Source of the DNA: Hydrangea macrophylla
Lineage: Eukaryota; Streptophyta; Magnoliopsida; Cornales; Hydrangeaceae
NCBI GenBank assembly: GCA_033977485.1
Contig: CM066992.1
Location: 107,123,450-107,187,449, forward strand
Direction of reading: 5' to 3'
DNA: 64,000 nt
Below the pieces are notes generated by a model. The model did not search any database and was not told the origin of the DNA. It saw only the letters and a program-made list of their open reading frames with translations. The position numbers were made by a program, and so were the translations under genes. Below are positions 20,858 through 31,678 of this stretch, one piece after another. Each line of letters begins with the position of its first letter. The first letter of the stretch is position 1.

Positions 20858-23800
20858 ATGTCTGGATCTGCATTTAGTCCACTTGCCACCATACTCACTC
20901 AAAACAAGTTAACTGGAAACAACTACACTGAATGGAAACGTAATCTTGACATCGTGTTAACTGCGGAGGATCACATATATGTCCTCACCACCCCAAGCCC
21001 TGAAGAACCCGCGGCAAATGCTTCGGCAGCTGCCAGACGCGAGTTCGACAAATGGAAGAAGTCGAATGGAATGGCCCGTTGTTACATTCTGGCCTCAATG
21101 GCTGGTGTGTTACAACACCAATTCCAATCGAACGATTCTGCCAGTGACATTATCACATCCCTGAAAAAGATGTTTGGGGAGCATGGCAGGCCTGCCAGAC
21201 AGGTAGCCATGCAGAAGATAATGAGTGCAAAGATGTCGGAAGGTACTCCAGTCAAAGAACATGTTTTAAAAATGATTGGTTATTTAAATGAACTGGAGAC
21301 CTTGGGAGCCAACATCGATGCACAGACCCAAGTTGATATGATCCTCAACTCGCTGTCGCCATCATTCGCTCAATTCAAACTAAACTATAATATGAATCAA
21401 ATGGATTTTTCAATGAGCGAATTAATGAGTTCTTTACTGGCAGCAGAAGGGGTGATCAAACCTGGGGGCAGCGTTTTAAACGTTGAGAAAAGCGCTTCCT
21501 CTTCCCGATCTATGCCGAAAGGAAAGAAAGGGAAGAAGAAGGCTAGCACTGGTGGTTCAAGTGTTGGACCAGTCCCTAAGATTGCAAAATCTAAGGGAAA
21601 AGGTAAGGGCAAAGGGAAGGTGGGTGGCCAAGGCAAAGGAAAGTGTTTCCAATGCGGTGAGAAGGGCCACTGGAAGAGGAACTGTCCAGAATTCTTAGCT
21701 ACAAGAGTTCAAGGTATGATTGAATCACATGTGATTGAAGTAAGTTTTATAACGGATACTTCAAACACTTGGTGCATTGATTCTGGTGCGACTAACCATA
21801 TCTGTAATTCATTGCAGGGGTTCAGATCAACCAGGAAGTGCAGTGATGGGGAAATTGTACTTACTCTAGGTTCTAGCGCAACCGTTTCTGCGGTTGCTAT
21901 AGGAGTCGTAGTTCTAGAATTTTTAGACAATAAAGTTTTGATTTTATCAGATGTACTTTACGTCCCTTCAATGAGACGTAATTTAATTTCAGTTTCTAAT
22001 TTATCGAATAATGGTTATTCTTTTCATTTTGGAACTGAAGTTGTGATTAAAAGAAATAGTTCTTTTATATGTTCTGGTGTTAAATCAAATGGTTTATATG
22101 TGATTACTCCCAATATTTCTAAAGATTCTTGTATGGAACTTAATAATTCAGTGGTAACTGTACCATCTAAAAGAAAGAGACCTTCCACTAATCCAACAAA
22201 GCTTTGGCATATGAGGCTTGGTCATATCAATCTAAATAGGATTGGCAGACTAGTCAAAGAAGGGGTCTTAGGCGATTTGGTTCTCGAACCAATAGAAGTC
22301 TGCGAGTCTTGTTTAGAGGGTAAGATGACCAAAAGGCCCTTTCCTGCAAAGGGCAATAGAACCAATGCATTGTTGGAATTAGTTCATACTGATGTGTGTG
22401 GACCAATAAATATTAGAGCAAGGGGTGGTTATGAGTATTTCATAACATTTACTGATGACCACTCTAGGTATGGATATGTGTACCTAATGCAGCACAAGTC
22501 TGAAGCCTTTGAAAAGTTCAAAGAGTTTAGGGCTGAAGTGGAGAAGCAATTGGGCACACATATCAAGGCCATTCGATCTGATCGAGGTGGCGAGTACCTC
22601 TCTAATGAATTTATTGATCACCTCGTACAGAATGGGATTCTGTCACAGTTGACTGCACCTGGCACGCCTCAGCAAAATGGTGTAGCGGAGAGAAGGAATC
22701 GGACTCTTTTAGACATGACTAGGTCAATGATGAGTTATTCTGAGTTACCTTTATTTCTTTGGGGTTATGCTTTGGAAACCGCTGCTTACATACTAAATCT
22801 AGTACCAAGCAAATCTGTTCCCAGGACACCACGAGAGATGTGGATTGGGCGCAAGCCTTCTTTGCAACATCTCCGGATATGGGGATGTCCGGCACATGTG
22901 CTAAAAGGAAAGATGAGCAAGTTGGATTCTAGATCGGAAGTATGTTACTTCGTGGGGTATCCAAAGGGTACTTATGGATGGTATTTTTATGATCCAAGAG
23001 AACAGAAGGTGTTCGTCAGTACGAATGCTATTTTCTTGGAGGATGATTATATCATGAACCATAAACCTAAGGGAAGGATAGATCTTAGAGAGATAGAAGG
23101 AGAGCCCTCAGTCCAACCCGTAGTTAATAACGATGTAAATCAGGAAAACACCACTTCTTCACCTATTTCCGCACCAGTACCTCGTCGTAGTGGGAGGATT
23201 ATCAGCCAGCCTGATAGATACATGTTCTTAGGAGAAGTTTTTGAAGCTGTCTCCATAGAATCTGAATCTGATCCTACCACATACGAAGAGGCAATGGCTG
23301 ATGTTGATTCAGCTCATTGGGTTAAAGCTATGAAGGCTGAATTGGAATCTATGGATTCTAATCAGGTCTGGGATCTTGTAGAACTTCCAGCCAATATTAA
23401 ACCCATTGGCTGTAAGTGGGTCTACAAGAGGAAAAGAGGATCTGATGGAAAGGTTGAGACCTTTAAGGCAAGGCTTGTTGCGAAAGGTTATACTCAGAGG
23501 GAGGGCATTGACTATGAGGAAACCTTCTCGCCGGTGGCCATGCTCAAGTCCATCAGAATACTCTTATCCGTTGCTGCATGCCTAGATTTTGAGATCTGGC
23601 AGATGGACGTCAAGACTGCATTCTTGAATGGCAATCTTGAGGAGGACATCTATATGCAACAACCAGAAGGGTTCATAGCTGGTCGGAAAGGTAACTTGGT
23701 ATGCAAGTTGCAAAAGTCCATTTATGGGCTTAAGCAGGCATCCAGAAGTTGGAACATACGATTTGACGAAGCGGTCAAATCGTTTGGTTTCATACAGAAT

Positions 23801-24847
23801 CTGGATGAACCTTGTGTATACAAGAAGAGTGAAGGGAAAGTGGTGGCTTTTCTTGTGCTTTACGTTGACGACATTCTACTCATTGGAAATGATGTAGCGG
23901 CATTGTCAACGGTCAAGGTTTGGCTAGCTAGTATTTTCGATATGAAGGATCTAGGAGAGGCGAGCTATATTCTTGGGATAAAGCTCTTTCGGGATCGCAA
24001 GCGAAAGATAATGGGATTATCTCAAGCTGGTTATATCGATAAGGTGCTAACTAGGTTTTCAATGGATAATTCGAAGAAAGGTTTGTTACCTTTCAGGCAT
24101 GGTTTAGCGTTCTCCAAGGACCAGTGTCCAAAGACACAGGAGGAGAGGAATCGCATGACAGGAGTTCCCTATGCTTCTGCAGTGGGAAGTCTCATGTATG
24201 CGATGTTATGCACTAGACCAGATATCTGCTTTGCCGTTGGCATGGTTAGCAGATATCAGTCGAATCCGGGTCCAGAGCACTGGACAGCCGTTAAGCACAT
24301 TCTTAAGTACTTAAGAAGAACTAAAGATTACATGCTTATGTACGGTGGTAGTGAGTTAATTCCAGTGGGATACACTGACTCGGACTTTATGTCAGATAAA
24401 GATTCGAGGAAGTCGACGTCCGGTCATCTCTTTACCTTGGGAGGTGGTGCTGTCAGTTGGAGGAGCATTAAGCAGAAATGCATTGCAGACTCAACTACAG
24501 AAGCTGAGTATGTGGCTGCTTGTGAAGCCGCAAAGGAAGCTGTTTGGCTCAAGAAGTTCCTTATGGAACTCGAGGTGGTACCAGCGTCGCTGTCACCTAT
24601 TACGCTTTATTGTGATAATAGTGGGGCAGTGGCTCAGTCCAAGGAGCCAAGGAACCACGGAAAGGGAAAGCACGTAGAGCGGAAATATCATCTTATCCGA
24701 GATATTGTTCAACGTGGAGATGTGACTGTCACCAAGATTGCCACAGCTGACAATCTTGCTGATCCGTTTACAAAGGCCTTGCCACAGAAGGTCTTTGATC
24801 GTCATCTAGATAGTCTAGGTCTTAGATGTAGTTCTGAATGGTTATGA
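20858..24847 (+). CDS. Copia Gag-Pol polyprotein, 1329 aa, intact
   Basis: A single frame encodes the whole replication machinery of the young copia element. Order: copia-type gag (about 1-250, starting with the [13 protein letters not shown] signature), a Gly/Lys-rich basic stretch, then zinc knuckle [14 protein letters not shown] at 263-276. Aspartic protease follows with [10 protein letters not shown] (Asp308). Integrase has the HHCC half from His451 ([14 protein letters not shown] ... CESCLEGK) and a core with [19 protein letters not shown] and [15 protein letters not shown]. Reverse transcriptase has the YVDD box at 1002-1005, and RNase H ends the protein ([27 protein letters not shown]). 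The start at 20858 follows the leader and matches the usual copia gag N-terminus. No stop, frameshift or missing catalytic residue was seen. The stop is at 24845-24847, about 15 bp before the 3' LTR. Confidence 0.96.
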   Translation: MSGSAFSPLATILTQNKLTGNNYTEWKRNLDIVLTAEDHIYVLTTPSPEEPAANASAAARREFDKWKKSNGMARCYILASMAGVLQHQFQSNDSASDIITSLKKMFGEHGRPARQVAMQKIMSAKMSEGTPVKEHVLKMIGYLNELETLGANIDAQTQVDMILNSLSPSFAQFKLNYNMNQMDFSMSELMSSLLAAEGVIKPGGSVLNVEKSASSSRSMPKGKKGKKKASTGGSSVGPVPKIAKSKGKGKGKGKVGGQGKGKCFQCGEKGHWKRNCPEFLATRVQGMIESHVIEVSFITDTSNTWCIDSGATNHICNSLQGFRSTRKCSDGEIVLTLGSSATVSAVAIGVVVLEFLDNKVLILSDVLYVPSMRRNLISVSNLSNNGYSFHFGTEVVIKRNSSFICSGVKSNGLYVITPNISKDSCMELNNSVVTVPSKRKRPSTNPTKLWHMRLGHINLNRIGRLVKEGVLGDLVLEPIEVCESCLEGKMTKRPFPAKGNRTNALLELVHTDVCGPINIRARGGYEYFITFTDDHSRYGYVYLMQHKSEAFEKFKEFRAEVEKQLGTHIKAIRSDRGGEYLSNEFIDHLVQNGILSQLTAPGTPQQNGVAERRNRTLLDMTRSMMSYSELPLFLWGYALETAAYILNLVPSKSVPRTPREMWIGRKPSLQHLRIWGCPAHVLKGKMSKLDSRSEVCYFVGYPKGTYGWYFYDPREQKVFVSTNAIFLEDDYIMNHKPKGRIDLREIEGEPSVQPVVNNDVNQENTTSSPISAPVPRRSGRIISQPDRYMFLGEVFEAVSIESESDPTTYEEAMADVDSAHWVKAMKAELESMDSNQVWDLVELPANIKPIGCKWVYKRKRGSDGKVETFKARLVAKGYTQREGIDYEETFSPVAMLKSIRILLSVAACLDFEIWQMDVKTAFLNGNLEEDIYMQQPEGFIAGRKGNLVCKLQKSIYGLKQASRSWNIRFDEAVKSFGFIQNLDEPCVYKKSEGKVVAFLVLYVDDILLIGNDVAALSTVKVWLASIFDMKDLGEASYILGIKLFRDRKRKIMGLSQAGYIDKVLTRFSMDNSKKGLLPFRHGLAFSKDQCPKTQEERNRMTGVPYASAVGSLMYAMLCTRPDICFAVGMVSRYQSNPGPEHWTAVKHILKYLRRTKDYMLMYGGSELIPVGYTDSDFMSDKDSRKSTSGHLFTLGGGAVSWRSIKQKCIADSTTEAEYVAACEAAKEAVWLKKFLMELEVVPASLSPITLYCDNSGAVAQSKEPRNHGKGKHVERKYHLIRDIVQRGDVTVTKIATADNLADPFTKALPQKVFDRHLDSLGLRCSSEWL

Positions 24848-24848
24848 G

Positions 24849-24862
24849 TGCAAGTGGGAGTT
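24849..24862 (+). promoter_or_regulatory. Polypurine tract of the young copia
   Basis: tgcaagtgggagtt lies directly before the 3' LTR start (24863). The purine core aagtgggag is the expected plus-strand primer. It is interrupted by one T, which is tolerated in plant copia elements. Confidence 0.7.
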
Positions 24863-26356
24863 TGTTGGGTTTGTGCCCTCAAACCATTACTTTCTGTATG
24901 AGACATTGACATTTTAATATATGGATATCAGCTTTACATTTTATTGTGTATGTTCTTTTCATGAGATGATTGTTAATCCTTAAGTATTATAGTAAGTAAT
25001 TCGTGTGTGTATGAGATGCACACAAGTGAGATACGAATTACTATTCTTTAATACTTAGAATGTGTCACAGTGGATGATGAGACTGGATACCTCATCAAGT
25101 CTACACTGTAGCATAATTAACTACCATTGGATGGAGTGATTAATCTCAATCACTAGAGTGTAGCTCTTAGTTGATATGCTAGTGCTTATAGTGCATTGAC
25201 GGACCTGAGTTTCCTATTGACGCTTAAGACTGTCAAACAGTCAATAGGAACTCATAACTTGTATAAGGTACGTGTTCTCAATCTTGAGACGATTATGAAC
25301 ACAGACTGTGGATATGACTGCTTTGATTTGCCAATCAGTGAGGTCTATAAAAGATCAACACCTGGGTATCTTGGGTATGTCATGTTCATAGGGTTGTGAA
25401 CATGCATTGTCAAGATAGAATCTACCCTCTGTTTCAGAGTAAGCATTCCCTTGAGAATGTCACCAAGTCGATTACTGAGTACTGCAGTCTTGTTGATAAG
25501 AGTTATCAACATGTTTGGTAATCATGAGAGGTGAATGGGACTCAAGGAATACAAGAAGTAATCATGATTCAGGTTGACAGTAACAGTTATCCGATTACCT
25601 GAATATGATTACGAATGCTGACGGTAGAGGGACATTAGTACACCATACAAGTCTAGTTATCGCTTCGGATATGTTCTTTTGCGTTGGAGTTCAGTTATCG
25701 TTTTATAGTGGAGTAAACTTTAACTAACCAGTTAGTTAGTTTGCTGATCAAAGAGTTTGGTCATGGTAATTAACAAACTGGTCTGAGCCAACAATAAAGA
25801 GCCTAGGAGGTACCACTCTTAGCTCCGCCAGGATGCTTGGAAAGATGCTTGAGGATGATGTCCAGACAGGTTCGATCGATCGAAGATGTCTCGATCGATT
25901 GAAGTCTGAAGGTTCGATCGATCGAAGATGGTTCGATCGATCGAATGTTCGATCGATCGAAGGCACTTCGATCGCTCGAAGTCTAGGTCGGTTCTGGGAA
26001 TCTATAAATAGGGCAGCTGCGTTCTGGAAAAGGTTGTTCGTCGTTTTGAACGTCAGAAGCTGCAGAAACTGTTTTGGAGTCCCAAAACCTTCTCTATCCT
26101 CTCCATTAGGGTTCCCACCAACCCTAGTCTTTCTGGCAGGCATCCGCAGGAGTCATAAGGGTGAAGATCATCTAGTGGAGGCTGCTGGAAGTTGAAGATC
26201 AGAATTGGGTTCAAGACACTAAGGTATAACTCGTGTCCCCTCTTGTGCGTATCTGTAGAATTGACGAGTAGTAGATCCAGGCATGCCAATAAAGTTTCAT
26301 AACTTGATTTTTCCGCTGCGCGTTTAAACTTTCCATTTAAACCTGTTTTTCCAACA
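24863..26356 (+). repeat. Young copia 3' LTR
   Basis: 1494 bp, the same length as the 5' LTR, and followed by the target copy gatac. Differences seen from the 5' copy: taactaacc for taactgacc, ttgctgatc for ttgttgatc, ggtaccac for ggtcccac, and ctgcgttc for ctgcattc. Confidence 0.95.
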
Positions 26357-26361
26357 GATAC

Positions 26362-26504
26362 TAGACCGGAAGGAACAAGTCTTGAGAACTAAGACGATTC
26401 CAATGGTGAAGGTGTTATGGCGTAGTCATTCAATTGAGGAAGCTACGTGGGAAAATGAGGAAGAGATGAGGAATGAGTATCCGTACCTGTTCGACGTATG
26501 AGGT
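26362..26504 (+). pseudogene. gypsy A chromodomain-like pol C-terminus, after the copia insertion
   Basis: The pol frame that stops at the copia insertion point continues here. It encodes VKVLWRSHSIEEATWENEEE followed by MRNEYPYLFDV and a stop. The V-x-W ... EATWE signature is the C-terminal chromodomain-like tail of Tekay/Del chromoviruses, thought to steer integration to heterochromatin. This tail itself reads cleanly through the empty site; upstream pol is broken. Confidence 0.8.
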
Positions 26505-26530
26505 ATAAGTTTGGGGACAAACTTCCTTTT

Positions 26531-28468
26531 TGGTATATTTATGAATAGTGAATTATACCTATATAGTATACCTTCTGGTAATTTTGGTATTGTTAGATAT
26601 CTTTTTGAGAACTGTGGTAAGAACGTGAGTGTCACGTTATATAAAAAGGTAGGTTGTGTAGGGATTTCACAGAATTTAGTTTTCGGACGTATATTTTGGA
26701 TCCAAACGAGACTTAATCGAAAACTCTTGTAATTAGTAGTTTTCACTCGTAAAGCAATAAGATGGACGTGTGCGAAGTTTCAGGAATTAACTAGGTGTTT
26801 GAGAAACTCGCGGGGAAGTAAACGTAATTCCCGAAGAGTTTGTCTATAAATAGTGGTGGATGAAATTGTCATTTCTTGAAAACTTCATATAATATCTTGA
26901 GAGAGGAGAGAGAAAAGGGAGATTGATCCTACGGGCTTTGCGATGACAAACGGCAACCCTTCGTCCATCTGAATTTCACCAAATTGCATGTTCGAACTCC
27001 CCAAGGTAATGGCTACGTATTGATAGTCTTTAGGCCACGTTTGGCTAAGATTTTATAAATTTTTAAATCTAAGAAATTGAGAGAAAACGTGTGTAGACTT
27101 GTAGGTTCTGCGTAGGATCGGAGATTTGGCGTTTATTCGGGCTTCTAGTCGTTTCCTCTAAGTTATACGACTATAGCTCGAGGTATGATTTCTAGCCTAT
27201 GCTATATAGGTGAAATACATGTTTTATATTTCGACGACGAAATTGTGATCCGGGCGAAATTCATATGTTAATCTTAGGCCGTTGATTATGCACGTGATTA
27301 AATGTGAAAAACATGTCTAAATTTACGCTGGCACGTTGAGTTGCCTATGTGGGTCAAAGGGGGGTTTTATACAAATTCATGATGGAGTAAGCTTTTCGAT
27401 GTTTGAGAATTTAGTAGCGACGACTACTGTGCATGGTTGACAGACTTGGACCTGCCATGGCACTTGTGGATGCAATGGTTGATAGACTTGGACTTGCCAT
27501 TGGCATCGCGGTTTAAGACTTGGACTTGCCGCTACCGGATGAAGGCGTATTTTTCTCCCTAGAGACCATTTGATGTAATTTATGAGATTAGAGCATGTTT
27601 TGTCATATATGCATATGTTAAAATTTGTATACTCAGCATATAGCTGAGCAGTGGAGATTTACTCCATTGCAGGTGAAAGGAAGAAAGGGTAAAAGAAGCG
27701 TGAGGAGTGAGGCCGACGAATGCCAGGGGATCCTTTGTACATGTTTTTGTTTTCTTTTCCAAGTTTTGTAATAATGAGCGTTTCGAATAACTAGCAATTT
27801 TTTTTGGCTTGGAAGGAGTAGTTTGGTGTTCATGATGTTGTAATAACTCTTAAAACTCTTTTTAGTTATGTTGAAATGAATCCGAACTTATGGATTCGTG
27901 TTTTGAATGCTTGACCTATCGATTTTGAAGTTAAAGGAAAATGGATAGAGTTTTGTGAAATACGCCAAACAAGCCTTAGCTTATTCCACTATTGTTCTTT
28001 GTCATGGATTAGTAATCCTAAACTTTGATTTTGATGACATGTTGTAACTTGTGAAGTTTAAACTAAGGTAAACTTATGTAGAATAATGAAAGGAGTAAGG
28101 TTGGGTGATGCCTTAGGCAAAATTCTGCAGGTTGTGCAGGATTCTGCTAAAGGGTCGTTCGACCGGTCGAAATGCCCCCTGCCAGAAATCTTTTTCTATA
28201 CCGTCCAAAAATTTTCAAAAGGTTTTGATTGGTTCTTAGGGTACCTTTGGGACCCCTTTCAACATAAAATCATTTGCTTCGAGATATGATCGTGTTTTCA
28301 ATTTTATACGGATTTTACAACTCGGAGAGTAATGTTTCTAAAAGTTTTATACACTCAAGGTTGTTTTAAAGTCTTTTCCGCTGCGTATAATCATTTTAAC
28401 GAACTGGATAAGCCTTGATGGCGTGCCACGTGTCCTATTTCCGCATGTTAGCGGGATGGATCATGACA
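26531..28468 (+). repeat. gypsy A 3' LTR, 5'-truncated
   Basis: It matches the 5' LTR from position 11167 to its end but lacks the first 200 bp and the polypurine tract. The internal sequence (ggggacaaacttcctttt) joins directly to tggtatatttatgaatag. It ends gatcatgaca before the target copy ttccg. Only one TTCGACCGGTCGAA is present, against two in the 5' LTR. Confidence 0.85.
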
Positions 28469-28513
28469 TTCCGCTGCGCGTTTAAAAATAATTTTAAACC
28501 TATTTTTCCTTCA
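28469..28513 (+). mobile_element. Copia-type solo LTR, last 45 bp
   Basis: ttccgctgcgcgtttaaa ... tttaaacctatttttccttca matches the final bases of the young copia LTR (ttccgctgcgcgtttaaa ... acctgtttttccaaca). It is followed by gttgt, the duplicate of 9512-9516. It includes the gypsy A target copy. Confidence 0.88.
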
Positions 28514-28518
28514 GTTGT

Positions 28519-29185
28519 TTGTAACCTTAATTTGATTTCCTTCCTTATGTTGAATGGTTATGTGTATATTTGGGAAAAACAAGAATTTTGAGGTAGACTT
28601 ATGATCCACACAAGGAATTGATGTGTTTCAATTGGTAAATCACCTTTGAGATGGTGTGTTAATGTTTAGGAACATTTGGAAATGCTTTTAGAATGGCTTT
28701 TGATGCCTCCACAAAGTTTGGTGGAGTTTGGTTTTGGTTTGGATATGAAAAAGTGATGTTTTTAGCAGCAGGGAACCATTCTGCAGAAGCCGGATTGATC
28801 CGGCCTTCCCGCGGATCGATCCGCCCATTTCTAGGGGACATTTTGTGAGAAAAGTTCTAAGATGGATCGATCCGGCCTCAAAGGGCGGATCGATCACCCT
28901 GTAAAATCAGACTGTCCACTTTTACGGAAACATGCATATCTCTTTCTAGGAAACTCGGATTCGCGCACCGTTTTTGCGTTGGATCCGGGACTCAAATATC
29001 TATCTTTTGGTGTAAAATTTGGATACACTTTATTAATGACAATTTTGCTCTTGAGGCTATTTTGTGTCAACAAGGTTGTTTTATGAGGTCTAATTCATAG
29101 TTTTCTTGATAAATTAAGGATGATTTTGGTGTGAGAGCTTTGTTACACGTGTCCTAATCCGCCCGAGGCGGGTTGAGATGTGACA
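28519..29185 (+). mobile_element. Outer gypsy LTR, right part
   Basis: It ends cacgtgtcctaatccgcccg ... gagatgtgaca, parallel to the gypsy A LTR end (cacgtgtcctatttccgc ... gtcgtgaca). This marks it as the end of another TGT...ACA gypsy LTR. It is separated from its left part (about 8.0-9.5 kb) by the whole nest. No internal gypsy sequence follows, so it is probably a solo LTR. Confidence 0.55.
28789..28896. repeat. Palindrome cluster CGGATCGATCCG in the outer gypsy LTR
   Basis: Four words: ccggattgatccgg, gcggatcgatccgc, tggatcgatccgg and gcggatcgatca. They have a GGATCGATCC core and sit downstream of the LTR promoter. This is a fourth palindromic word in the window, in an LTR that also has the CAATCGATTG cluster upstream of its TATA. 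Confidence 0.8.
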
Positions 29186-29845
29186 TTATGTCTTGGGTAG
29201 AACCTTTATAGTATTCCAGTAACTTTTATTTCTGAAACTAAACCCAAATTGATCTTTTCAAGTTCAAATTGCAAACAGACTTTGAAATATAAGCCTTTTG
29301 GCCAATTAACTCAATGAACATGCATGATGAACACATCAAATATCCCTGTACTTGATTTGTTTATTATAGTTCATAGTTTTAATAGGTCATTATTTCAGTT
29401 TTTCATAGTAAGTAAAGTAATCCAACCACTAGTTATATAAAATTCACATAATTAGTGTCTAAGTTACTTAACTTAATCCTTTTCGAAATAAGAAATACTA
29501 GAAGGGTGAAGCCCCGATTGTACGTCAATGTCAAAACATGGTAGTGGTTGGCGCAATGTGAAATCACATGTTCCCAACACCTTTTTCATATATATTTTGA
29601 AATCACTTTACTTATTTCTGCTTAACTTAGTTATTACTCCATTTTAATTAATTTAGTCAAGCTTTTAGAACTTCCACTTTTAAGAAATCGTCTTTTTCAT
29701 TTCCTTTAGAACTCAATCTAGAACATTCTGCCCCCAATCCCATTCCTTGGGATACGACCTGGTCTTACCAGTTTTTACTCGACGTGACCGTCAACACTTG
29801 GACGTACTCATAAGAGCACACACAATTTAAGTCGTGTCACATTAT
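29186..29845 (+). mobile_element. Second Tat/Athila-like LTR end (fragment)
   Basis: It ends cttgggatacgacctggtct, taccagtttttactcg and ataagagcacacacaattta, collinear with 7905-7990 of the other LTR-like segment. Upstream words gtgaaatcacatgttcccaa and cacttttaag also have counterparts. It is a degraded copy; the left border and any coding part are missing. Confidence 0.35.
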
Positions 29846-31573
29846 TTTCTTTAAGGTCAGTTTTTCAATTAAGTAAAAGATCTACTCTGATATTTTTTTT
29901 TACGATTTTGGATAATCATCCATTCCAAGTTGACGACAACATATTGTAATTTAGTCTCAAAATATTTGTAACTTGGTTTAGATATTGGAATTTTAAAAAC
30001 CATTTTGGTTTTGATAGTCGAGGAGTGTTTTTTTTTTTTAAATGTTCTATGGAATTCAAATTATTTCTTCCAATTGTTTCTTCAGTCTTTTACTCAAATC
30101 TCATACCAAATTGAAACAACACTATTCAAATCATATACTCAAATGCTGAAAAATAATGATCTTATATCTTCAAAAAAGAAGAGTTGATATCATTATGATA
30201 ATTGGAGAAGTCCACACCAAATGCCTATATTTACTTATTTTAACACATGCCTATAAATTTAATTTGCACACATATGCTTGTAAATTTAATTTTATTACAC
30301 ACACGAATATTATTATTTAGTATATGTTGGAATTTTAGACGAAGAAAACAACTTATAAATAATTACTTCCTAATCCCATTTTATGTGCTTGAATGTTGGA
30401 GAAGAAAAAAAACTACAAATAGTTATTCGATCCGTTGTATTTGTCATTTACCATTTCAAAAATATTGTCCATTAAAGAACTTTGAATATATAGAGATGAA
30501 AATAACTCGTAAAAATGTTCTCTCTCCAAAGCCTGTAAGTTTGGATCCTCAAATCATGAGTTTCTAAAATAGATCTTCTTTTCGAAAAGATCCATAGTGG
30601 TCTCTTTTGATTTTCAATCCCCATTGGAGTTGCTACTAAGAAATAATTGTATTAAAATTAGACTAATATTATAGTTCCCAAATTTAAAATGTCATAGTAA
30701 GTTCTCAAACTTAATTATTATTAAAGCTGAACCCGGATGTTGAACCAAGCTTAGGACCTTGGAAAGATAAATAGACTTGCTCAACTGTGACTACCACTAG
30801 AGTTTCTCTTTTGAGTTCAATACACAATCAGCAGCAGCTGACACGTGCCTTGCACGTGACGACAGCACCTAGTTTTTATTGACATGTTCCATTTTTTTTT
30901 TGGTTTAAGATGATATTTATTTTCATTATATATTTTTCGTACACGGGCTTTCGTCTAATCTATCTATACCAAATATAAAGGTAAAGGGAGGGGTACCAAC
31001 TACATCTTACCTAGACACTATATTTATAATTAAGCCAAGTAAGTTTTACTAAAAAAATACAAGTAAAAGAATACCAAATTGTCATACAAATTATCAAAAC
31101 AAAACTAATTAAAACTGCCAAAAAATTCATCTTAAAAATTGTGACAAAAAAAAATTAAATAAATAAAATTGGTCCCAATTATTATTACCAGTGGACCAAC
31201 TGCCACATCATTTGAGATAAAGATTTATAATTAGGATTTGAGAAACATAGCATTACTCCCCAAATAAACTTTTTTTTCCATCTTGATCCTTATTAACATA
31301 TAAGAGCATCCCTAGCAGTGAAATTGTTAAATTACTAGCTACTTGGCTAAAAACTATTTTAGCTATCTACTATTCAATTTTCAATTTCAACAGTGCTTTT
31401 TATTTTATCTAGTAATCTTGCTTTAATATATTTTCAATGTTTGAGATTTGTACCAATAGATTGAGCTTTGGAGAATGAAGAGAGTAATTATTGGCTAGAT
31501 AAATTTAGTTATTAAAAAGGATAAATATTAAAATAACTAGTCATGTGACGAGGTTGCTCGAGCACAAAAAAAG
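29846..31573. other. Distal 5' flank of the CESA gene, no gene seen
   Basis: AT-rich DNA with runs of T and A and no supportable coding region, RNA gene or bounded element. Cis-elements cannot be assigned from sequence alone. Confidence 0.5.
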
Positions 31574-31678
31574 GTAATATTATGTGCACATAAAGATCTA
31601 CACCATTCATTTTGATGGGATCATTAAAATATCCGATCACTTAAAGATCTTTATGTGCATACTTTATGTAATCATTAC
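31574..31678. mobile_element. Small MITE-like inverted repeat upstream of CESA
   Basis: The arms gtaatattatgtgcacataa-agatct and agatctttatgtgcatac...taatcattac pair over roughly 35 bp with a gap, enclosing about 40 bp. This looks like a miniature inverted-repeat element. It is about 920 bp upstream of the CESA start codon, so it may lie in the promoter. No clear target duplication was found. Confidence 0.5.

Larger units (their letters stand above)
17695..26356 (+). mobile_element. Young, coding-intact Ty1/copia element
   Basis: This complete element of 8662 bp has 1494-bp LTRs (17695-19188 and 24863-26356), TG...CA ends and a 5-bp duplication gatac (17690-17694 and 26357-26361). By my base-by-base reading the LTRs differ at only four positions (c/t-type changes near 18558, 18576, 18633 and 18850). 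A primer site, a 1.67-kb leader, one uninterrupted polyprotein frame and a purine-rich tract before the 3' LTR are all present. It inserted into the pol end of gypsy A. It is the same LTR family as the solo LTR at 9517. I expect it to be autonomous or recently so. Confidence 0.96.
10968..28468 (+). mobile_element. Degenerate Ty3/gypsy chromovirus element (gypsy A), with nested copia
   Basis: The 5' LTR starts TGTCACACCAG and both LTRs end GTGACA/ATGACA, so the termini are inverted repeats. It inserted into the copia solo LTR. Target copies are ttctg (10963-10967) and ttccg (28469-28473), one base apart, and the uninterrupted LTR elsewhere reads ttccg. Domain order is gag, CCHC, protease, RT, RNase H, integrase, chromodomain-like tail, as expected for a Tekay/Del-like chromovirus. 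Stops and frameshifts break the frame throughout. A young copia (17695-26356) sits near the end of pol. Removing it leaves an element of about 8.8 kb. Confidence 0.9.
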
